DNA from: Debaryomyces hansenii CBS767
Taxonomy: Eukaryota > Ascomycota > Pichiomycetes > Serinales > Debaryomycetaceae
Direction of reading: 5' to 3'
Length of the DNA stretch: 64,000 bases
Assembly (NCBI RefSeq): GCF_000006445.2
Contig: NC_006047.2
Coordinates: 1,426,001 to 1,490,000, forward strand
In this document: piece after piece, positions 9,023 to 19,139 of the stretch
Position numbering within the stretch: the stretch's first letter is position 1
Layout: each line of letters begins with the position of its first letter
Position numbers and translations under genes: made by a program
Notes under the pieces: model-generated
Database searches by the model: none
Told to the model about the DNA's origin: nothing
Seen by the model: the letters and a program-made list of their open reading frames with translations, nothing else

Positions 9023-11248
9023 TTAGGATTTCTTTTTAAATCCCCAACCACTGGTCCAACTAGATATTCTATTTCCAATTGGCTTCGTAGGAGTACGGGG
9101 AATGTCTTCTTTGCTTGAAGCAGACAGCTCCTTCGTTTCTTTTTCTTTATTATCATCTGCATTAGTAGCTTCTTCTGAACTAGGAATGAACTTTTGCGCT
9201 TTCATCTCACTATCCAACACCGATGAAGGCTGATTCGAATTTAATCTCAATTTCAAATTATTAAAAAGAGCTGTAAATTTATATTGTTCGCTATCATTTA
9301 TTAATCCAACGCTTATATGTTTTGGATCTAAGAAGTTGAAAATAAATTCATCTGCCATCTGATTCCAAATTTTGAAGTTGTTAGTAGTAAGCCAGCATTC
9401 AATAAATTTCGAATTAAATAATGTTAGATTTCCGTTATCGATATTATTGAGATTTACATCTTCTTCTAAATGCTCCACAATAGTTGAAGAATCGGAAGAT
9501 GGCTTACCATCGCTATTTTCATTCTGATGTAAGGTAACGTTAGAAAACCCCGGTGGAGGCTGGTTGAATTTTTCGCTGTATTGGTTATATCTCGTTGTGG
9601 ATAGTAAAGATAAAAGATAGTCCTCGAACTCAAACCGTACAAAGTCGTCACTTCCAATGAATTGTTCATTATCGATATCATTCTGCCATTCATCTTTTTC
9701 ATTACTCTTGATTTTGCTAATTAACGCATTTACAAACTTTTTATCCTTTGATGTTAAGTGCAATTCTTCAGGTTTTCCTTTAGGATAGCTTAGCTCATTT
9801 GTATCTAAATTAATTAATAAATCGACATTTAACGACTCCAGCTGATTAACGAAAAGTAAATTAGAACAGCCTACCATGTAAGACCTTGTTTCGGAAGCAC
9901 TCAATTCACTTAACTGTTGTAGAGGTAAATATGGATTCCAAAATGAGCCTTTTGTATTGAAGACTTGTAAGGGTAAACCAAAAAATCTTAGCATTGATTG
10001 TCTACTGCTAGTATTCAACGAATTTGGTTTTGTTAATGGTCCATTAGTTTCAATAAAATCTGACAATGGACAACCTGAATTACCGAGGTTGTTAATCAAA
10101 TTTGGTATAAGCGATATTAAATTATTCTGAAATTGAGTTAGCATTTCCAAATTATTATTCGAGTATATTAGAATTTTCTTCTCCAATAATAAGGCCTTAA
10201 AAATTACCAATAGGTTCGTTTTAAACTTCAGAAGTGTATGCTTTAGATTTAAATTAACAAAGAATTCATCCTGCCTTTCAACAAATTCATTTAAACTCGA
10301 TTGCTTCTTTGATGTAGAGTCTTTTATCACTCCCTCCTTTTCTTTAACCCTGAAAGTTGTATTCAAGTTATCATATAGACTTTCTAATATCTCGGTGTTA
10401 CCAAAGTTGTTTTGTAAGAAATAACTAGCGGATATAATTGATAATTTTTCCTTTATGATCTGAAAGATCGGCTGATTCTTAGCAATTACTACAACCGCCT
10501 TCTGAACTATCGACCTTGTGATATCCTTGTTCCTTGATATCTCTTCATCAGAGAGGTCGCTTGTCTTGACTTGCCTTACGCATGAGCACCCAAATAGCGT
10601 TTCCAAATGCCTTGGATCACCGTCGAAGCTATTATAATCTTCTCCATCATCGTATGATTTACCGGTCTTAAAGTCATATACTAAGTTAAAGTTGGAAAAG
10701 GTTTCTTCGAATAGATGAGATCCATCTGGTAAGGCTTGAAATGGTAAATTCTTAAATAATTTATTGTCCTGTGGGTACAGTGGGTAATAGTTCGATCTCC
10801 ACCATTGAATCTCAGGACCTCTAACATGATGAAAATCAACTAAACAAACAGCAAAAATCATATCATTAACATTAGTATTCATGCCCTGTGTAAAGCTCGT
10901 TTCCACGATCGGTAGATTGCGTATTTGTATTGATTTCTTGCGCTTCACAGAGCCCGGCGTTGATACCGGCGTTTCGTCACTAGCTGACGAAATTGACTTA
11001 TTTCTGCTCCCTAAACGCATTGGTCTACAATGAAATTCTCCATTCTTCTCCTCTGATGTTCTCCTTTCTTGTCTTTTAGCCAATCTAATCGGTTTGATGG
11101 TGAATTCCTCATTTCCGTGATTGCTAATACTCGAAGGTATTGTTGATGCTGAAGCAGTCGTTACTGCAGTCGATGGTTCCTGAAAGGGATTAGATTCGCT
11201 GGGAGAATTGGTCGATATACCTAACCCTATATCATTAGTTTCGTCCAT
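9023..11248 (-). CDS. AVL9: DENN-type late-secretory protein Avl9
   Basis: The 741-residue protein has a disordered, Ser/Thr-rich N-terminal tail of about 125 residues. It is followed by the Avl9/DENN start NDMIFAVCLVDFHHVRGPEIQWW (the family's conserved LVxFHHxxGPEIxxxxP-type block) and LFKNLPFQALPDGSH. A second block, LNLKHTLLKFKTNLLVIFKALLLEKKILIYS (near 340), is the usual DENN core. The C-terminus, with Trp-rich SSWTSGWGFKKK, is again typical. Avl9 acts in exit of exocytic cargo from the Golgi. The length is close to S. cerevisiae Avl9 (764). The gene is divergent from the peroxiredoxin gene, sharing a 335-bp promoter region. Confidence 0.85.
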   Translation of the reverse strand: MDETNDIGLGISTNSPSESNPFQEPSTAVTTASASTIPSSISNHGNEEFTIKPIRLAKRQERRTSEEKNGEFHCRPMRLGSRNKSISSASDETPVSTPGSVKRKKSIQIRNLPIVETSFTQGMNTNVNDMIFAVCLVDFHHVRGPEIQWWRSNYYPLYPQDNKLFKNLPFQALPDGSHLFEETFSNFNLVYDFKTGKSYDDGEDYNSFDGDPRHLETLFGCSCVRQVKTSDLSDEEISRNKDITRSIVQKAVVVIAKNQPIFQIIKEKLSIISASYFLQNNFGNTEILESLYDNLNTTFRVKEKEGVIKDSTSKKQSSLNEFVERQDEFFVNLNLKHTLLKFKTNLLVIFKALLLEKKILIYSNNNLEMLTQFQNNLISLIPNLINNLGNSGCPLSDFIETNGPLTKPNSLNTSSRQSMLRFFGLPLQVFNTKGSFWNPYLPLQQLSELSASETRSYMVGCSNLLFVNQLESLNVDLLINLDTNELSYPKGKPEELHLTSKDKKFVNALISKIKSNEKDEWQNDIDNEQFIGSDDFVRFEFEDYLLSLLSTTRYNQYSEKFNQPPPGFSNVTLHQNENSDGKPSSDSSTIVEHLEEDVNLNNIDNGNLTLFNSKFIECWLTTNNFKIWNQMADEFIFNFLDPKHISVGLINDSEQYKFTALFNNLKLRLNSNQPSSVLDSEMKAQKFIPSSEEATNADDNKEKETKELSASSKEDIPRTPTKPIGNRISSWTSGWGFKKKS

Positions 11249-11583
11249 GATATCATCTATAAATTTATCCTATATCACTATATCTAAGAGTATTTTGGCG
11301 ATGGTACAAATATTCTCACCTAAAATATACGATCATCTACTCACCGACTTAATCGATCAGCACACTTTTTTTTACACCAATAAACATTCATTCTTGTTCG
11401 TCCGAGTTACGATCTTACCTGTGACATTAATTCGGGTCTCTATAGCCATGGTATAATATCATAGACGTCTACCTGTGGTCTGTGGTTAATATGGATAATT
11501 ACAAATTATCACGTGCGTTATCTAGTAGTATTTATGAACAGATCGTCGATTGATAATAAAGTCTTTGTAGCTGGCATTATAAA
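11249..11583. promoter_or_regulatory. Divergent AVL9 / peroxiredoxin promoter region with CACGTG
   Basis: This 335-bp non-coding interval lies between two divergent genes. It holds ATCACGTG (CACGTG at 11510-11515), a Cbf1-like palindrome about 70 bp upstream of the peroxiredoxin ATG. I see no obvious AP-1-like TTAGTAA/TTACTAA site for a Yap1/Cap1-type factor. Confidence 0.35.
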
Positions 11584-12141
11584 ATGGGGTTGAAACAGGA
11601 CGATAAGTTCCCAACTGATGTTACATTTAAGTACATTCCAATCGAGTTAAATAATACCCAGGATCCTTTGACATGCGAGCAGCCAATTTTGCTTAAACTT
11701 GATAAGCATTTGGAAGAAACGGATGGGAATACTTTAATTGTTTCTGTCCCTGGAGCATTTACTCCCACATGTACCGCAAATCACATTCCCCCATTTTTGA
11801 CCAATTTGTCAAAGTTAAAGAAGGAAAAGAACATTGGATCAATTATAGTTATTAGTGCTAATGATGCATTTGTTTTAAATGCTTGGGGAAAATTGTTACT
11901 ATCCACAGTAAAAGTGACAGAACCAGCACCTAAGATTTTCTTTGCTTCAGATGGAAATGCTGCTTTCAGTAAGGAGTATGATTTATCGGTTGATGCTTCT
12001 GCCAATGGCATGGGTATCAGAACTGCTAGGTATGCTATTGTCGTTGAAGACAAAACAAGAAAGATATCATATTTGGGCAAAGAAGTTGAAAGAGGTGTCA
12101 AGTTCAGTGGAATTGACGCTATTTTACAAGCAAAATTGTAA
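11584..12141 (+). CDS. Prx5/Ahp1/Pmp20-type peroxiredoxin with PTS1-like C-terminus
   Basis: The 185-residue thiol peroxidase reduces H2O2 and alkyl hydroperoxides. The peroxidatic cysteine is C63 in PGAFTPTC. A second cysteine at C31 (DPLTCEQP) sits where the resolving cysteine of S. cerevisiae Ahp1 lies, so an Ahp1-like two-cysteine mechanism is likely. The protein ends in AKL, a recognised variant of the PTS1 peroxisomal signal and the same ending as the classic Pmp20 proteins of methylotrophic yeasts. That suggests full or partial peroxisomal location. The start ATG follows a short AT-rich leader. The gene is convergent with CPR1. Whether AHP1 or PMP20 is the better name cannot be settled here. 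Confidence 0.88.
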   Translation: MGLKQDDKFPTDVTFKYIPIELNNTQDPLTCEQPILLKLDKHLEETDGNTLIVSVPGAFTPTCTANHIPPFLTNLSKLKKEKNIGSIIVISANDAFVLNAWGKLLLSTVKVTEPAPKIFFASDGNAAFSKEYDLSVDASANGMGIRTARYAIVVEDKTRKISYLGKEVERGVKFSGIDAILQAKL

Positions 12142-12594
12142 TTGGTCTTATCTTGATGTAGCTAATTAGTTATTTATTGAATATAAAACTAGACTGAATT
12201 TATCACTTTTAGCAATGAAGCCATTGTAAATCCAATGAGACCGAAGAGATTAACTACAACAGAAGTAGCTTCACAGCAAATTGATTATTGTAACTACCAA
12301 TTGTTCTAGCTCCCTGATATTGATCGGAATTTTTACCTGATTTGCAATAAGCAAGCATGCAGTCGCAGACTTTGTAACACGGAAGAATGGTCAATTGAAC
12401 AGGTAATAGCAAGTACTTGCTTAATTGCACACACAAATTGTACACGGATCGTTTAACCGTCTAAATTAATAGACGTTCGAGCAATGAACGCTGAATATAC
12501 GGCTATGTATTGCATCTGTTGATATATAATTATATAGAATAACTACCCCGCGGAATGCTCACACAAACCAGTCGACTGTCCGGTTTCAGGAAAT
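12142..12594. other. Convergent intergenic region, no gene seen
   Basis: This 453-bp interval lies between the stops of the peroxiredoxin gene and CPR1. It is AT-rich, with stop codons in all frames apart from one short, non-coding-looking open stretch. It presumably holds both 3' ends. Confidence 0.6.
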
Positions 12595-13083
12595 TTACAA
12601 TTCACCGGAAGCATCGATAGTAATTCTAGACTTGGTAGCACCAGAACCAGAACCGTAGGATTCGACCTTCTTGACAATGTCGAAACCATCGACAACTTCA
12701 CCGAAAACGACGTGCTTACCATCTAACCATGGGCATGTAACAGTGGTAATGAAGAATTGGGAACCGTTGGTGTTTGGTCCTGCGTTAGCCATGGACAATA
12801 AACCTGGTTTCTCGTGCTTCTTGACGAAGTTTTCATCACGGAACTTTTCACCGTAGATAGACTTACCACCGGTACCGTTACCTCTGGTGAAGTCACCACC
12901 TTGCAACATGAATTGTGGGATAACTCTGTGGAAAGTGGAGCTAGCGTATCCAAATCCCTTTTCACCGGTACATAAAGCTCTGAAGTTTTCAGCAGTCTTT
13001 GGGACAACATCGTCGTATAACTTGAAGGTAACTCTACCTAACTTGTTGCCATCGGCGGAAATATCAAAATAGACTTGAGACAT
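12595..13083 (-). CDS. CPR1: Cytosolic cyclophilin A-type peptidyl-prolyl isomerase
   Basis: The 162-residue single-domain cyclophilin has no signal peptide or extension. Catalytic and cyclosporin-contact residues are all visible: R53, F58, M59 and Q61 in [15 protein letters not shown], then the [14 protein letters not shown] block, W near 119 ([12 protein letters not shown]) and the adjacent His. The enzyme catalyses cis-trans isomerisation of prolyl bonds and is the cyclosporin A receptor that inhibits calcineurin. The strong codon bias (GGT, GAC and AAG forms) points to high expression. Upstream is a run of TTAAT-rich sequence consistent with an AT-rich 5' leader. Confidence 0.95.
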   Translation of the reverse strand: MSQVYFDISADGNKLGRVTFKLYDDVVPKTAENFRALCTGEKGFGYASSTFHRVIPQFMLQGGDFTRGNGTGGKSIYGEKFRDENFVKKHEKPGLLSMANAGPNTNGSQFFITTVTCPWLDGKHVVFGEVVDGFDIVKKVESYGSGSGATKSRITIDASGEL

Positions 13084-14703
13084 GTTTAATTGATTAATTA
13101 TTTAATTGATTAATATATGTAATTAATTAATTAAATGAAAAAGAACAAAATATTCCACTATGAACAACAATTTGCCGTTAAAGATACGTAGTCCAACATC
13201 CTGGTCTACGGGCACGACCTTTCCGGATTCCACCAAAAACGTGCTTTAACCGGAATTTCGATCGATCCAATCTTCGGTACGGCGAAGGGTGCAAAAAAAT
13301 TGACGACATTATAAGCTATAGGGTTGATCCAGCAGCATTACGACAATTGAAAAATCTTAATGTTAAAATGATAAGGGTAGGATATTAAATTACGAATGAG
13401 GTCAGCTGAGTTGTACGTTAGACCAGTTGAATACGCCTCAAAAGTGGGTACTAGACATAAAACAATATGATCGCAGTGCACCCATACACCTTAACAAATA
13501 TATCCCTGATTTGGTGTCGGCTTTTTACATTGAGATGAGGGTAATTATAATGGCTCTAAACGAGGTATATATCTTCATTTTTGGATAAATGTATTGGGCA
13601 GTTGGAAAAACACGTGCATGCTGTATGTAGACATGAAGCAATTCATGATGAGGCTAATTTTAGCTACAATTCTCTGCGTAGCTGCGGTACAGAAAGTTTT
13701 AGGGCAAATTTATGGGTTCCGTGTACTTGCAATAGAGCAAAATCGCAGCTTTAGAAGGAGTTAGGATATACATGAGAGATCATGCGAACAAATGAATACC
13801 TTCAGAAAGAGAGTCTTTGGCATTTACGACACTTGCAAAGTGTAATACGTAAATTGCAGTCGACCGCAGCATATTGCTGCAGCTGAAGTTTTTTTGTTAG
13901 TCCGACTTTAAAATGACAGCTTTAACTGCTGGTTTCATGATGGACTATAACATGACAATTTGTAAAGAACTCTCATCTAGATCTCAATTATGCCATCCAA
14001 AAGGTATGGAATTTTACCATTCCGTGTCTTTAAGCGGGCGTTGAATATATATCGAAGATAGTATATAAAGTGCCAGAAATAGCTCAGCAGGGCTTAAATA
14101 ATTCGTGTAATTTGACATAATAATGCCTTACGTCATCCGTTTCCAATACCTCCATGCTATACTTACACGCTATGCATCCTACCAACAACCTCTGATCTAC
14201 TAGTTCACACTTTATAAGAAGAAGCCTAGTAGAGAGTCATATTTATTTCTACTCATTGATTGTTGCCACCACATCCATCTGGCCGTTTCGCGACAAGAAT
14301 TTTCGACTAATATAATAGGCACATTTTCCATAGCCACATGTGTGTACCACATGTAGTCTTGAAAATATCGCACAGGTGTGTATGATGTAACCTAATGCAT
14401 CTCATGGCCTTTAAAGTCGTATTTATCAATCAAAATTCGAAAAAAATATGTACATGGGCAATTCAATCTCCAGGTATTACCCGTAGTACACAATACTGCT
14501 TGACGGATGTATCTATGGGCTTATTATAAATAAATTGGAAATTCGAATTTTATAATTTATTCTTACTTATTTATTTATTTGTGGTAACTATATCAAAAAG
14601 GGTTCCGTCAAGTTTCAGATTTTGCGAAGAGTACTACAATATCATTTAGATTCTCTTCTGAATAATTAATTGAGTATTGGTGAATACATCATAGCATTGC
14701 ATC
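13084..14703. other. 1.6-kb gene-poor spacer between CPR1 and an orphan gene
   Basis: No long open frame is present on either strand. It holds the CPR1 upstream region, a CACGTG at 13611-13616, a GCAGCA-TAT-TGCTGC inverted repeat at 13866-13880, and two short ATG-stop frames of 43 codons (13633-13764 and 13913-14044). The size is large for this gene-dense window. I see no tRNA, LTR or repeat family. Confidence 0.5.
13633..13764 (+). CDS. Possible 43-aa peptide with a signal-peptide-like start
   Basis: An ATG opens a 43-codon frame beginning MKQFMMRLILATILCVAAVQ. It has a positively charged start, a hydrophobic core and small residues, as expected of a signal peptide, followed by about 20 polar residues ending in RRS. 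It could be a small secreted peptide, the broken start of a former secreted protein, or chance. Nothing outside the frame itself supports expression. Confidence 0.2.
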   Translation: MKQFMMRLILATILCVAAVQKVLGQIYGFRVLAIEQNRSFRRS

Positions 14704-15597
14704 ATGACCAAACTGTTATTAGATGAGTCGATGCCCCATAAAGACCTCAGGCAGGAAATCAAATTTATAGACAGATATTTGTGCCAGTACGTACACAATC
14801 CCATATTCAGTTCGATAGTGCTCATTGGGAGTTGTTGTTTTATAAATGGAATCCAATACTACGAAATATATACCAAATCACAATGGGAGTTGATCTTCAT
14901 ACAAGATTGCATTTTTGACTTCTTGCAGAATATCATCAGCTTGATATTTATATTACGGTTTTGTATCGGCAAATTTGGAAATGCCCCAATAGAAGCCGCG
15001 TTGTTAGTGTTGGAGAACATTGGATGTTTCAACTTAGTTTTCAACCAAAACTATTCGTTGTTAATGACCGATGTAAGTATTGCGTTCAAGGTATTTATTC
15101 TTTGGCAAATATTGTGTCCATATTTTATTCTCACCATAAATTTAGCTGATTATATTAATTGGAAAATAGGTGATTGCAAGCCCAAATCTTTACTCGGTAA
15201 GAACGATATTGTTCTTAGTTTCCATGAGTTGTTAATCGACACCAATAACAATTTTTTGCCCATATTTATTGCGCATTCATTCATAATAATCGATCTCAAC
15301 TTCACGTTTGTTACATCCAACTGGATTATTTTTGCCTACAAGCTATCAATTTTCCTGTTGAAATTCTATTGCATATGCCGCTACATTCTATATGAGACTT
15401 GTTATATTGTGTACAACATCAATTTCACAGAGAGCTACAACTGGATTTATGACGATGTTAATGCAAATAACAATTGTAAACCCTTCTTACATGAAAACCC
15501 TAATCTTCAGAATAGGTTCTTGTTGACGAGTGTCAGTTTATGCATATGTGTGAATCTTTTATACATTGGTAGTTATTACATAAATTTATGTCCCTAA
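14704..15597 (+). CDS. Unrecognised polytopic membrane protein
   Basis: The 297-residue protein is very rich in Ile, Phe, Leu, Tyr and Cys, with about six hydrophobic stretches: IFSSIVLIGSCCFI (near 35), NIISLIFILRFCI (near 76), ALLVLENIGCFNLVF (near 100), AFKVFILWQILCPYFILTI (near 127), IFIAHSFIIIDLNFTFV (near 187) and LLTSVSLCICVNLLYIGSYY (near 273). There is no signal peptide. I do not recognise a family. It sits between a 1.6-kb spacer and a 458-bp 3' region. It could be a lineage-restricted membrane protein. The open frame over 297 codons in AT-rich DNA makes chance unlikely. Confidence 0.65.
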   Translation: MTKLLLDESMPHKDLRQEIKFIDRYLCQYVHNPIFSSIVLIGSCCFINGIQYYEIYTKSQWELIFIQDCIFDFLQNIISLIFILRFCIGKFGNAPIEAALLVLENIGCFNLVFNQNYSLLMTDVSIAFKVFILWQILCPYFILTINLADYINWKIGDCKPKSLLGKNDIVLSFHELLIDTNNNFLPIFIAHSFIIIDLNFTFVTSNWIIFAYKLSIFLLKFYCICRYILYETCYIVYNINFTESYNWIYDDVNANNNCKPFLHENPNLQNRFLLTSVSLCICVNLLYIGSYYINLCP

Positions 15598-16055
15598 ATA
15601 TCCTTTCTTTTATATTTGGATACCTAATACTCCTTATAGCATATTATCGAAACTATGTTTTGTAGAAGTACCGTGTCTATATTAGCAAGGCTTTAAACCA
15701 CAGAATGCATATCTATCAAATATTACATGGAGATTAGTTGTTCTGTACTCTCTTATATCTCTAGTTGTTACAAGTTTTCAATGATGTGTACAAAATTTAT
15801 CGCATATTTTGCAGCCTGTGATAATTTCGCTAATATAGTATAAACCATTCGATATCAAATGTGACAATCGTATATTATATTTATGTCTTTGAATCATGCC
15901 TTCTATTAATACTTAGTATTATATAACTTCGAATGCCAATGAAAATGAGGCAAATTATTATATCAGCCTTCTTATAATGCAATTGATGCACAATATGTAA
16001 TCGCCACAACGACTATATTTTCTTCACCATAGATTTTATTGATTCATGATTATTA
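15598..16055. other. Convergent 3' region, no gene seen
   Basis: This 458-bp AT-rich stretch lies between the stops of two convergent genes. No open frame, RNA gene or repeat was recognised. Confidence 0.6.
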
Positions 16056-17900
16056 TCAATCAGAATCATCATCATAATTCGCAAACTTATAATTGAAATT
16101 GTGAAACAATGACTTTGTAATCATTATGGTGGGTTCGGTTTGTTCTTCGTTATTGTTCTCCTTCCCTATTTCTTCTCCTTCGTTTTCCCCCTCTTCTTCA
16201 ACATGCAAGCTTATACCATTAGTATTAAAATTACCGACATCTTCATTAGTTTCTTGGTCGTATGGTGAATCTGAATCAGTTTCTGAATCTTCCTTTTGTG
16301 CTAGTATGGCTTCGGCTTCATCTTTATTATACATTGAATCTTTAACACTCTCATCATCTTTATTGAACAGAGTCAAATATGTAAATAATGAATGCTCATA
16401 AATATTAGATTTATGTGAATCATGCTCTTCTAAGTTGTGTACTTCTAATCTGACTAGTTCCAGTTCTATTTGTTCTTCTAATTCATTAGTGTTCTTATGA
16501 TTTGTTAGTCTGATCTCGTTCATAATTGTGGGGTTACTATTCGGTAGAGAAGATATGTGTGGTATTGAAATTGGATCACTATTTTTAGGCTCACTCTCCT
16601 TTTGGTTTAGATTATCAATAGAAGTGAATTCATTATTAAAGAACTCAGGCTTGAACCTCTCACCATATACCCTATCTGTATCATTAAGGATCATTTTTTT
16701 ATATGATTTATTAGACAAGTTGAATTTCTCCTTACTGTCTATATTGTCTCTTATTTCAACGTTCAACCTTTCGGGTAATTGTGAAAAGTAGTTATTAATT
16801 CTCATGGACCTACCTCCCGCTTTTTTAAGGGATTGATAGCCACTTTTCGGGATTTCAAAAAGATTAAGGCTATTAATCGCTCGATATATATCCCCGTGTG
16901 CTATTTTAAGCGGTGTTGTATCGTCTTCGAAAGGTATTTGTCTTTGATTTAACCAAAGCAGGACTATCTTATGTTCTAGAATCTTCAATAAAATCTTCTC
17001 CGTAGTAAGTCTAGCTATCTGATCAAATAATACAAGTGATTTGTAATGCAATTTTGGTACTAATTTGTTATTATGCAATGGTGTAATTTTATTATTCAGA
17101 TATAAGCTTCTACTAAGCTCACAGGCAGTATCATAATTTATCAATCCTGTTTTTTCATCTTCGGCTTCTTCGATCGCTACTGCTTGATCCTCGGGTATAT
17201 TACTTTCATTTCTATTCTTCTTTTGTCTTTTGCTTATAGTATACTCATTAAACTGACGCTTAAATCTTTGATTTTCATCATTAGTCTTGCTTCGTTCTCT
17301 TTGGCTTATCATTTCAGCCTGTATTTCCTCCATCCTTATAAATTTTTCACTCATTTCGTATGCTGCCGGTATATTCTCATATTTTATTAAATTTTTCCGG
17401 TTAGGTAAACTTTTAAACCTATATTCGACTTCTTGTTCGTCTTTAACTATTTTGACTTTATGATATTTCCGCCTCTTCACCACTTGACGTTTTAATCTTT
17501 TCAATTCATGCGCAAGACAATCGTAATAATTCATTATTTCAATAGCTGATTTGTCTGGTAGGTTATCGCAGATTGCATCGATTTGATGAATAGAGTACCT
17601 TGCAAGACAATTGAAAAATACTTCTTTCTGGTTATTAGTCCAAATTGTCCCACCACCATTTTCAAAATCCTTATCTCTTTTATATAACACCATACCCCTG
17701 CTATTGATCTTAGACTCCTGAAAATATGGTTTCTCATCATAAGTGTTTATTAATTTGTTTTGAAAGAATTCCTTGACCTCTCTATTAAGAAAATTGACAT
17801 AATTAGGATTCCCTCTAAAAATTCTGTTATTTTTTTTGCCCGGTTCCGAATTTTCTTTCACGGTTGGTTTATTATACTGTCCACTTATGTTTTGGGTCAT
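16056..17900 (-). CDS. RRN5: SANT-domain protein, probable Rrn5 subunit of the Pol I upstream activation factor
   Basis: The 614-residue protein has one SANT/Myb-like module at about residues 84-130. It contains IWTNNQKEVFFNCLARYSIH and LPDKSAIEIMNYYDCL, the arrangement I associate with Rrn5, the UAF subunit needed for RNA polymerase I initiation. A basic segment follows (KRLKRQVVKRRKYHKVK). The C-terminal third is acidic and disordered (EEEGENEGEEIGKENNNEE). It is longer than S. cerevisiae Rrn5 (363) because of this tail. The family call rests on the SANT block; another SANT-domain chromatin protein is the main alternative. Confidence 0.62.
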   Translation of the reverse strand: MTQNISGQYNKPTVKENSEPGKKNNRIFRGNPNYVNFLNREVKEFFQNKLINTYDEKPYFQESKINSRGMVLYKRDKDFENGGGTIWTNNQKEVFFNCLARYSIHQIDAICDNLPDKSAIEIMNYYDCLAHELKRLKRQVVKRRKYHKVKIVKDEQEVEYRFKSLPNRKNLIKYENIPAAYEMSEKFIRMEEIQAEMISQRERSKTNDENQRFKRQFNEYTISKRQKKNRNESNIPEDQAVAIEEAEDEKTGLINYDTACELSRSLYLNNKITPLHNNKLVPKLHYKSLVLFDQIARLTTEKILLKILEHKIVLLWLNQRQIPFEDDTTPLKIAHGDIYRAINSLNLFEIPKSGYQSLKKAGGRSMRINNYFSQLPERLNVEIRDNIDSKEKFNLSNKSYKKMILNDTDRVYGERFKPEFFNNEFTSIDNLNQKESEPKNSDPISIPHISSLPNSNPTIMNEIRLTNHKNTNELEEQIELELVRLEVHNLEEHDSHKSNIYEHSLFTYLTLFNKDDESVKDSMYNKDEAEAILAQKEDSETDSDSPYDQETNEDVGNFNTNGISLHVEEEGENEGEEIGKENNNEEQTEPTIMITKSLFHNFNYKFANYDDDSD

Positions 17901-18072
17901 TGGTTCATTATAATCAATTATTCTCTACGTCATAGACTATTTTTACTATTATCTTCAATGTCATTGCAAACATATTTTTTTATTGATCTGATCATATCGA
18001 GTCTGCATATAATACATGCCACCAAATAAATTCTAATATTTCCTAGCTCTGTTTTACTATATAATTACATTG

Positions 18073-18801
18073 CTATGATATTGACATATTTTGGACATTT
18101 TCCTGTAAGCTGCTACTATTTTCAGTGACTGCGTGAGAAGTGTTTGATTGTGCTTGGTCTTCTTGTTGACCTTTTTGTTGTACACCATGTACATTGTATA
18201 CCCTCTTGTCATTAAAGCTACTTCTTGTTTGGTTCATGTTTTCTGTATCTACATCGTCATCTGTATCAACCCATTCACCGTCACTTTCCTCTGGTTTGTG
18301 TATATTGTAATTTTGTAGTATTTCTGGTAAAAATGGCTTCGGTATATCGTCGTTAGTTTCTTTATGTTTTCCTACATCCTCAGCCTCTTCTTCGTCATAA
18401 TAAATCTCCACATATTCTTCTGGGACTAACCCATTCTCACCACTTTCTGAGTCTTCTGCAACTAACCAACCTTGACCGTGTCTATAAGAAATCCATATGA
18501 TTTGGCCCTCTGTCAATGCCACTTCGTTATCGTTTTCGGGTATAAAATCAAACAACGCCATTGCTTTGCAATTTATCTCATCGGATGAATAACTATGATC
18601 CTCGTCGTCACTACCACTTTCCCTATTATCATACCCATTGTCATATTCAAACCCTCTTTGTTCTGAATCGTCATCGTGCACAATGCTAAATTCGCCAACT
18701 CTTAAAGGATGTAATTCTGAATATGCAAAATCTATAATTGACGTACTAGCTGGAAATATATGACGGAATGTTTGCTGGCTTGTGTCTTTATTTTCTGTCA
18801 T
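18073..18801 (-). CDS. NBP2: SH3-domain adaptor Nbp2
   Basis: The first ATG is at 18801, giving 242 residues; an open stretch upstream lacks an ATG. A single SH3 domain covers about residues 78-136. It has ALFDF, an acidic RT loop (PENDNEVALTEGQ), ISYRHGQGWLVAEDS and GLVPEEYVEIY, the characteristic Nbp2 form. Nbp2 tethers the phosphatase Ptc1 to MAP kinase pathways (HOG, cell-wall integrity) and also acts in organelle inheritance. An acidic segment precedes the SH3, and a Gln/Ser-rich disordered tail follows, with an acidic WVDTDDDVDTE stretch. The length matches S. cerevisiae (236). Confidence 0.85.
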   Translation of the reverse strand: MTENKDTSQQTFRHIFPASTSIIDFAYSELHPLRVGEFSIVHDDDSEQRGFEYDNGYDNRESGSDDEDHSYSSDEINCKAMALFDFIPENDNEVALTEGQIIWISYRHGQGWLVAEDSESGENGLVPEEYVEIYYDEEEAEDVGKHKETNDDIPKPFLPEILQNYNIHKPEESDGEWVDTDDDVDTENMNQTRSSFNDKRVYNVHGVQQKGQQEDQAQSNTSHAVTENSSSLQENVQNMSIS

Positions 18802-18828
18802 TTCTTTCAACTTGAAACTTTGGCTCAC

Positions 18829-19139
18829 AAGTCAACTAAAATAATACTACAAAATAATAACCCCGGTTTATCTGATCCTCAATAATTATAATATTTCAAG
18901 TATATATCAGGGGTATATTTGATATTTCAATATTGATTATCTTGATTCAATTACTTGATTCAATCACTTAAATTAAATGCCCGATTTGTATGATCTAATA
19001 TAAGGAATAATACGACATTAGTTTTTTATGTAATGTCGCAGATTGTTCATCACCAAATTATGAAACGACATATTTTTTTTCAGACTTGTATGTCATAAGA
19101 TAGCATATTGGACCTTTAGTGTTATTGATAGTATCGGAT
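18829..19139. promoter_or_regulatory. Divergent NBP2 / GIR2 intergenic region
   Basis: This 311-bp AT-rich interval includes two near-copies of TTGATTCAATCACTT-like sequence around 18950-18970 (CTTGATTCAATTA and CTTGATTCAATCA). No gene or known operator was recognised. Confidence 0.4.

Noticed and set aside
11781..12169. Open frames antisense to and overlapping the peroxiredoxin gene
   Set aside because: They are shadows of a well-supported conserved gene in other frames.
13866..13880. GCAGCA-TAT-TGCTGC inverted repeat as a terminator or RNA hairpin
   Set aside because: It is a single short palindrome with no conserved context. It is not a eukaryotic terminator and no RNA gene surrounds it.
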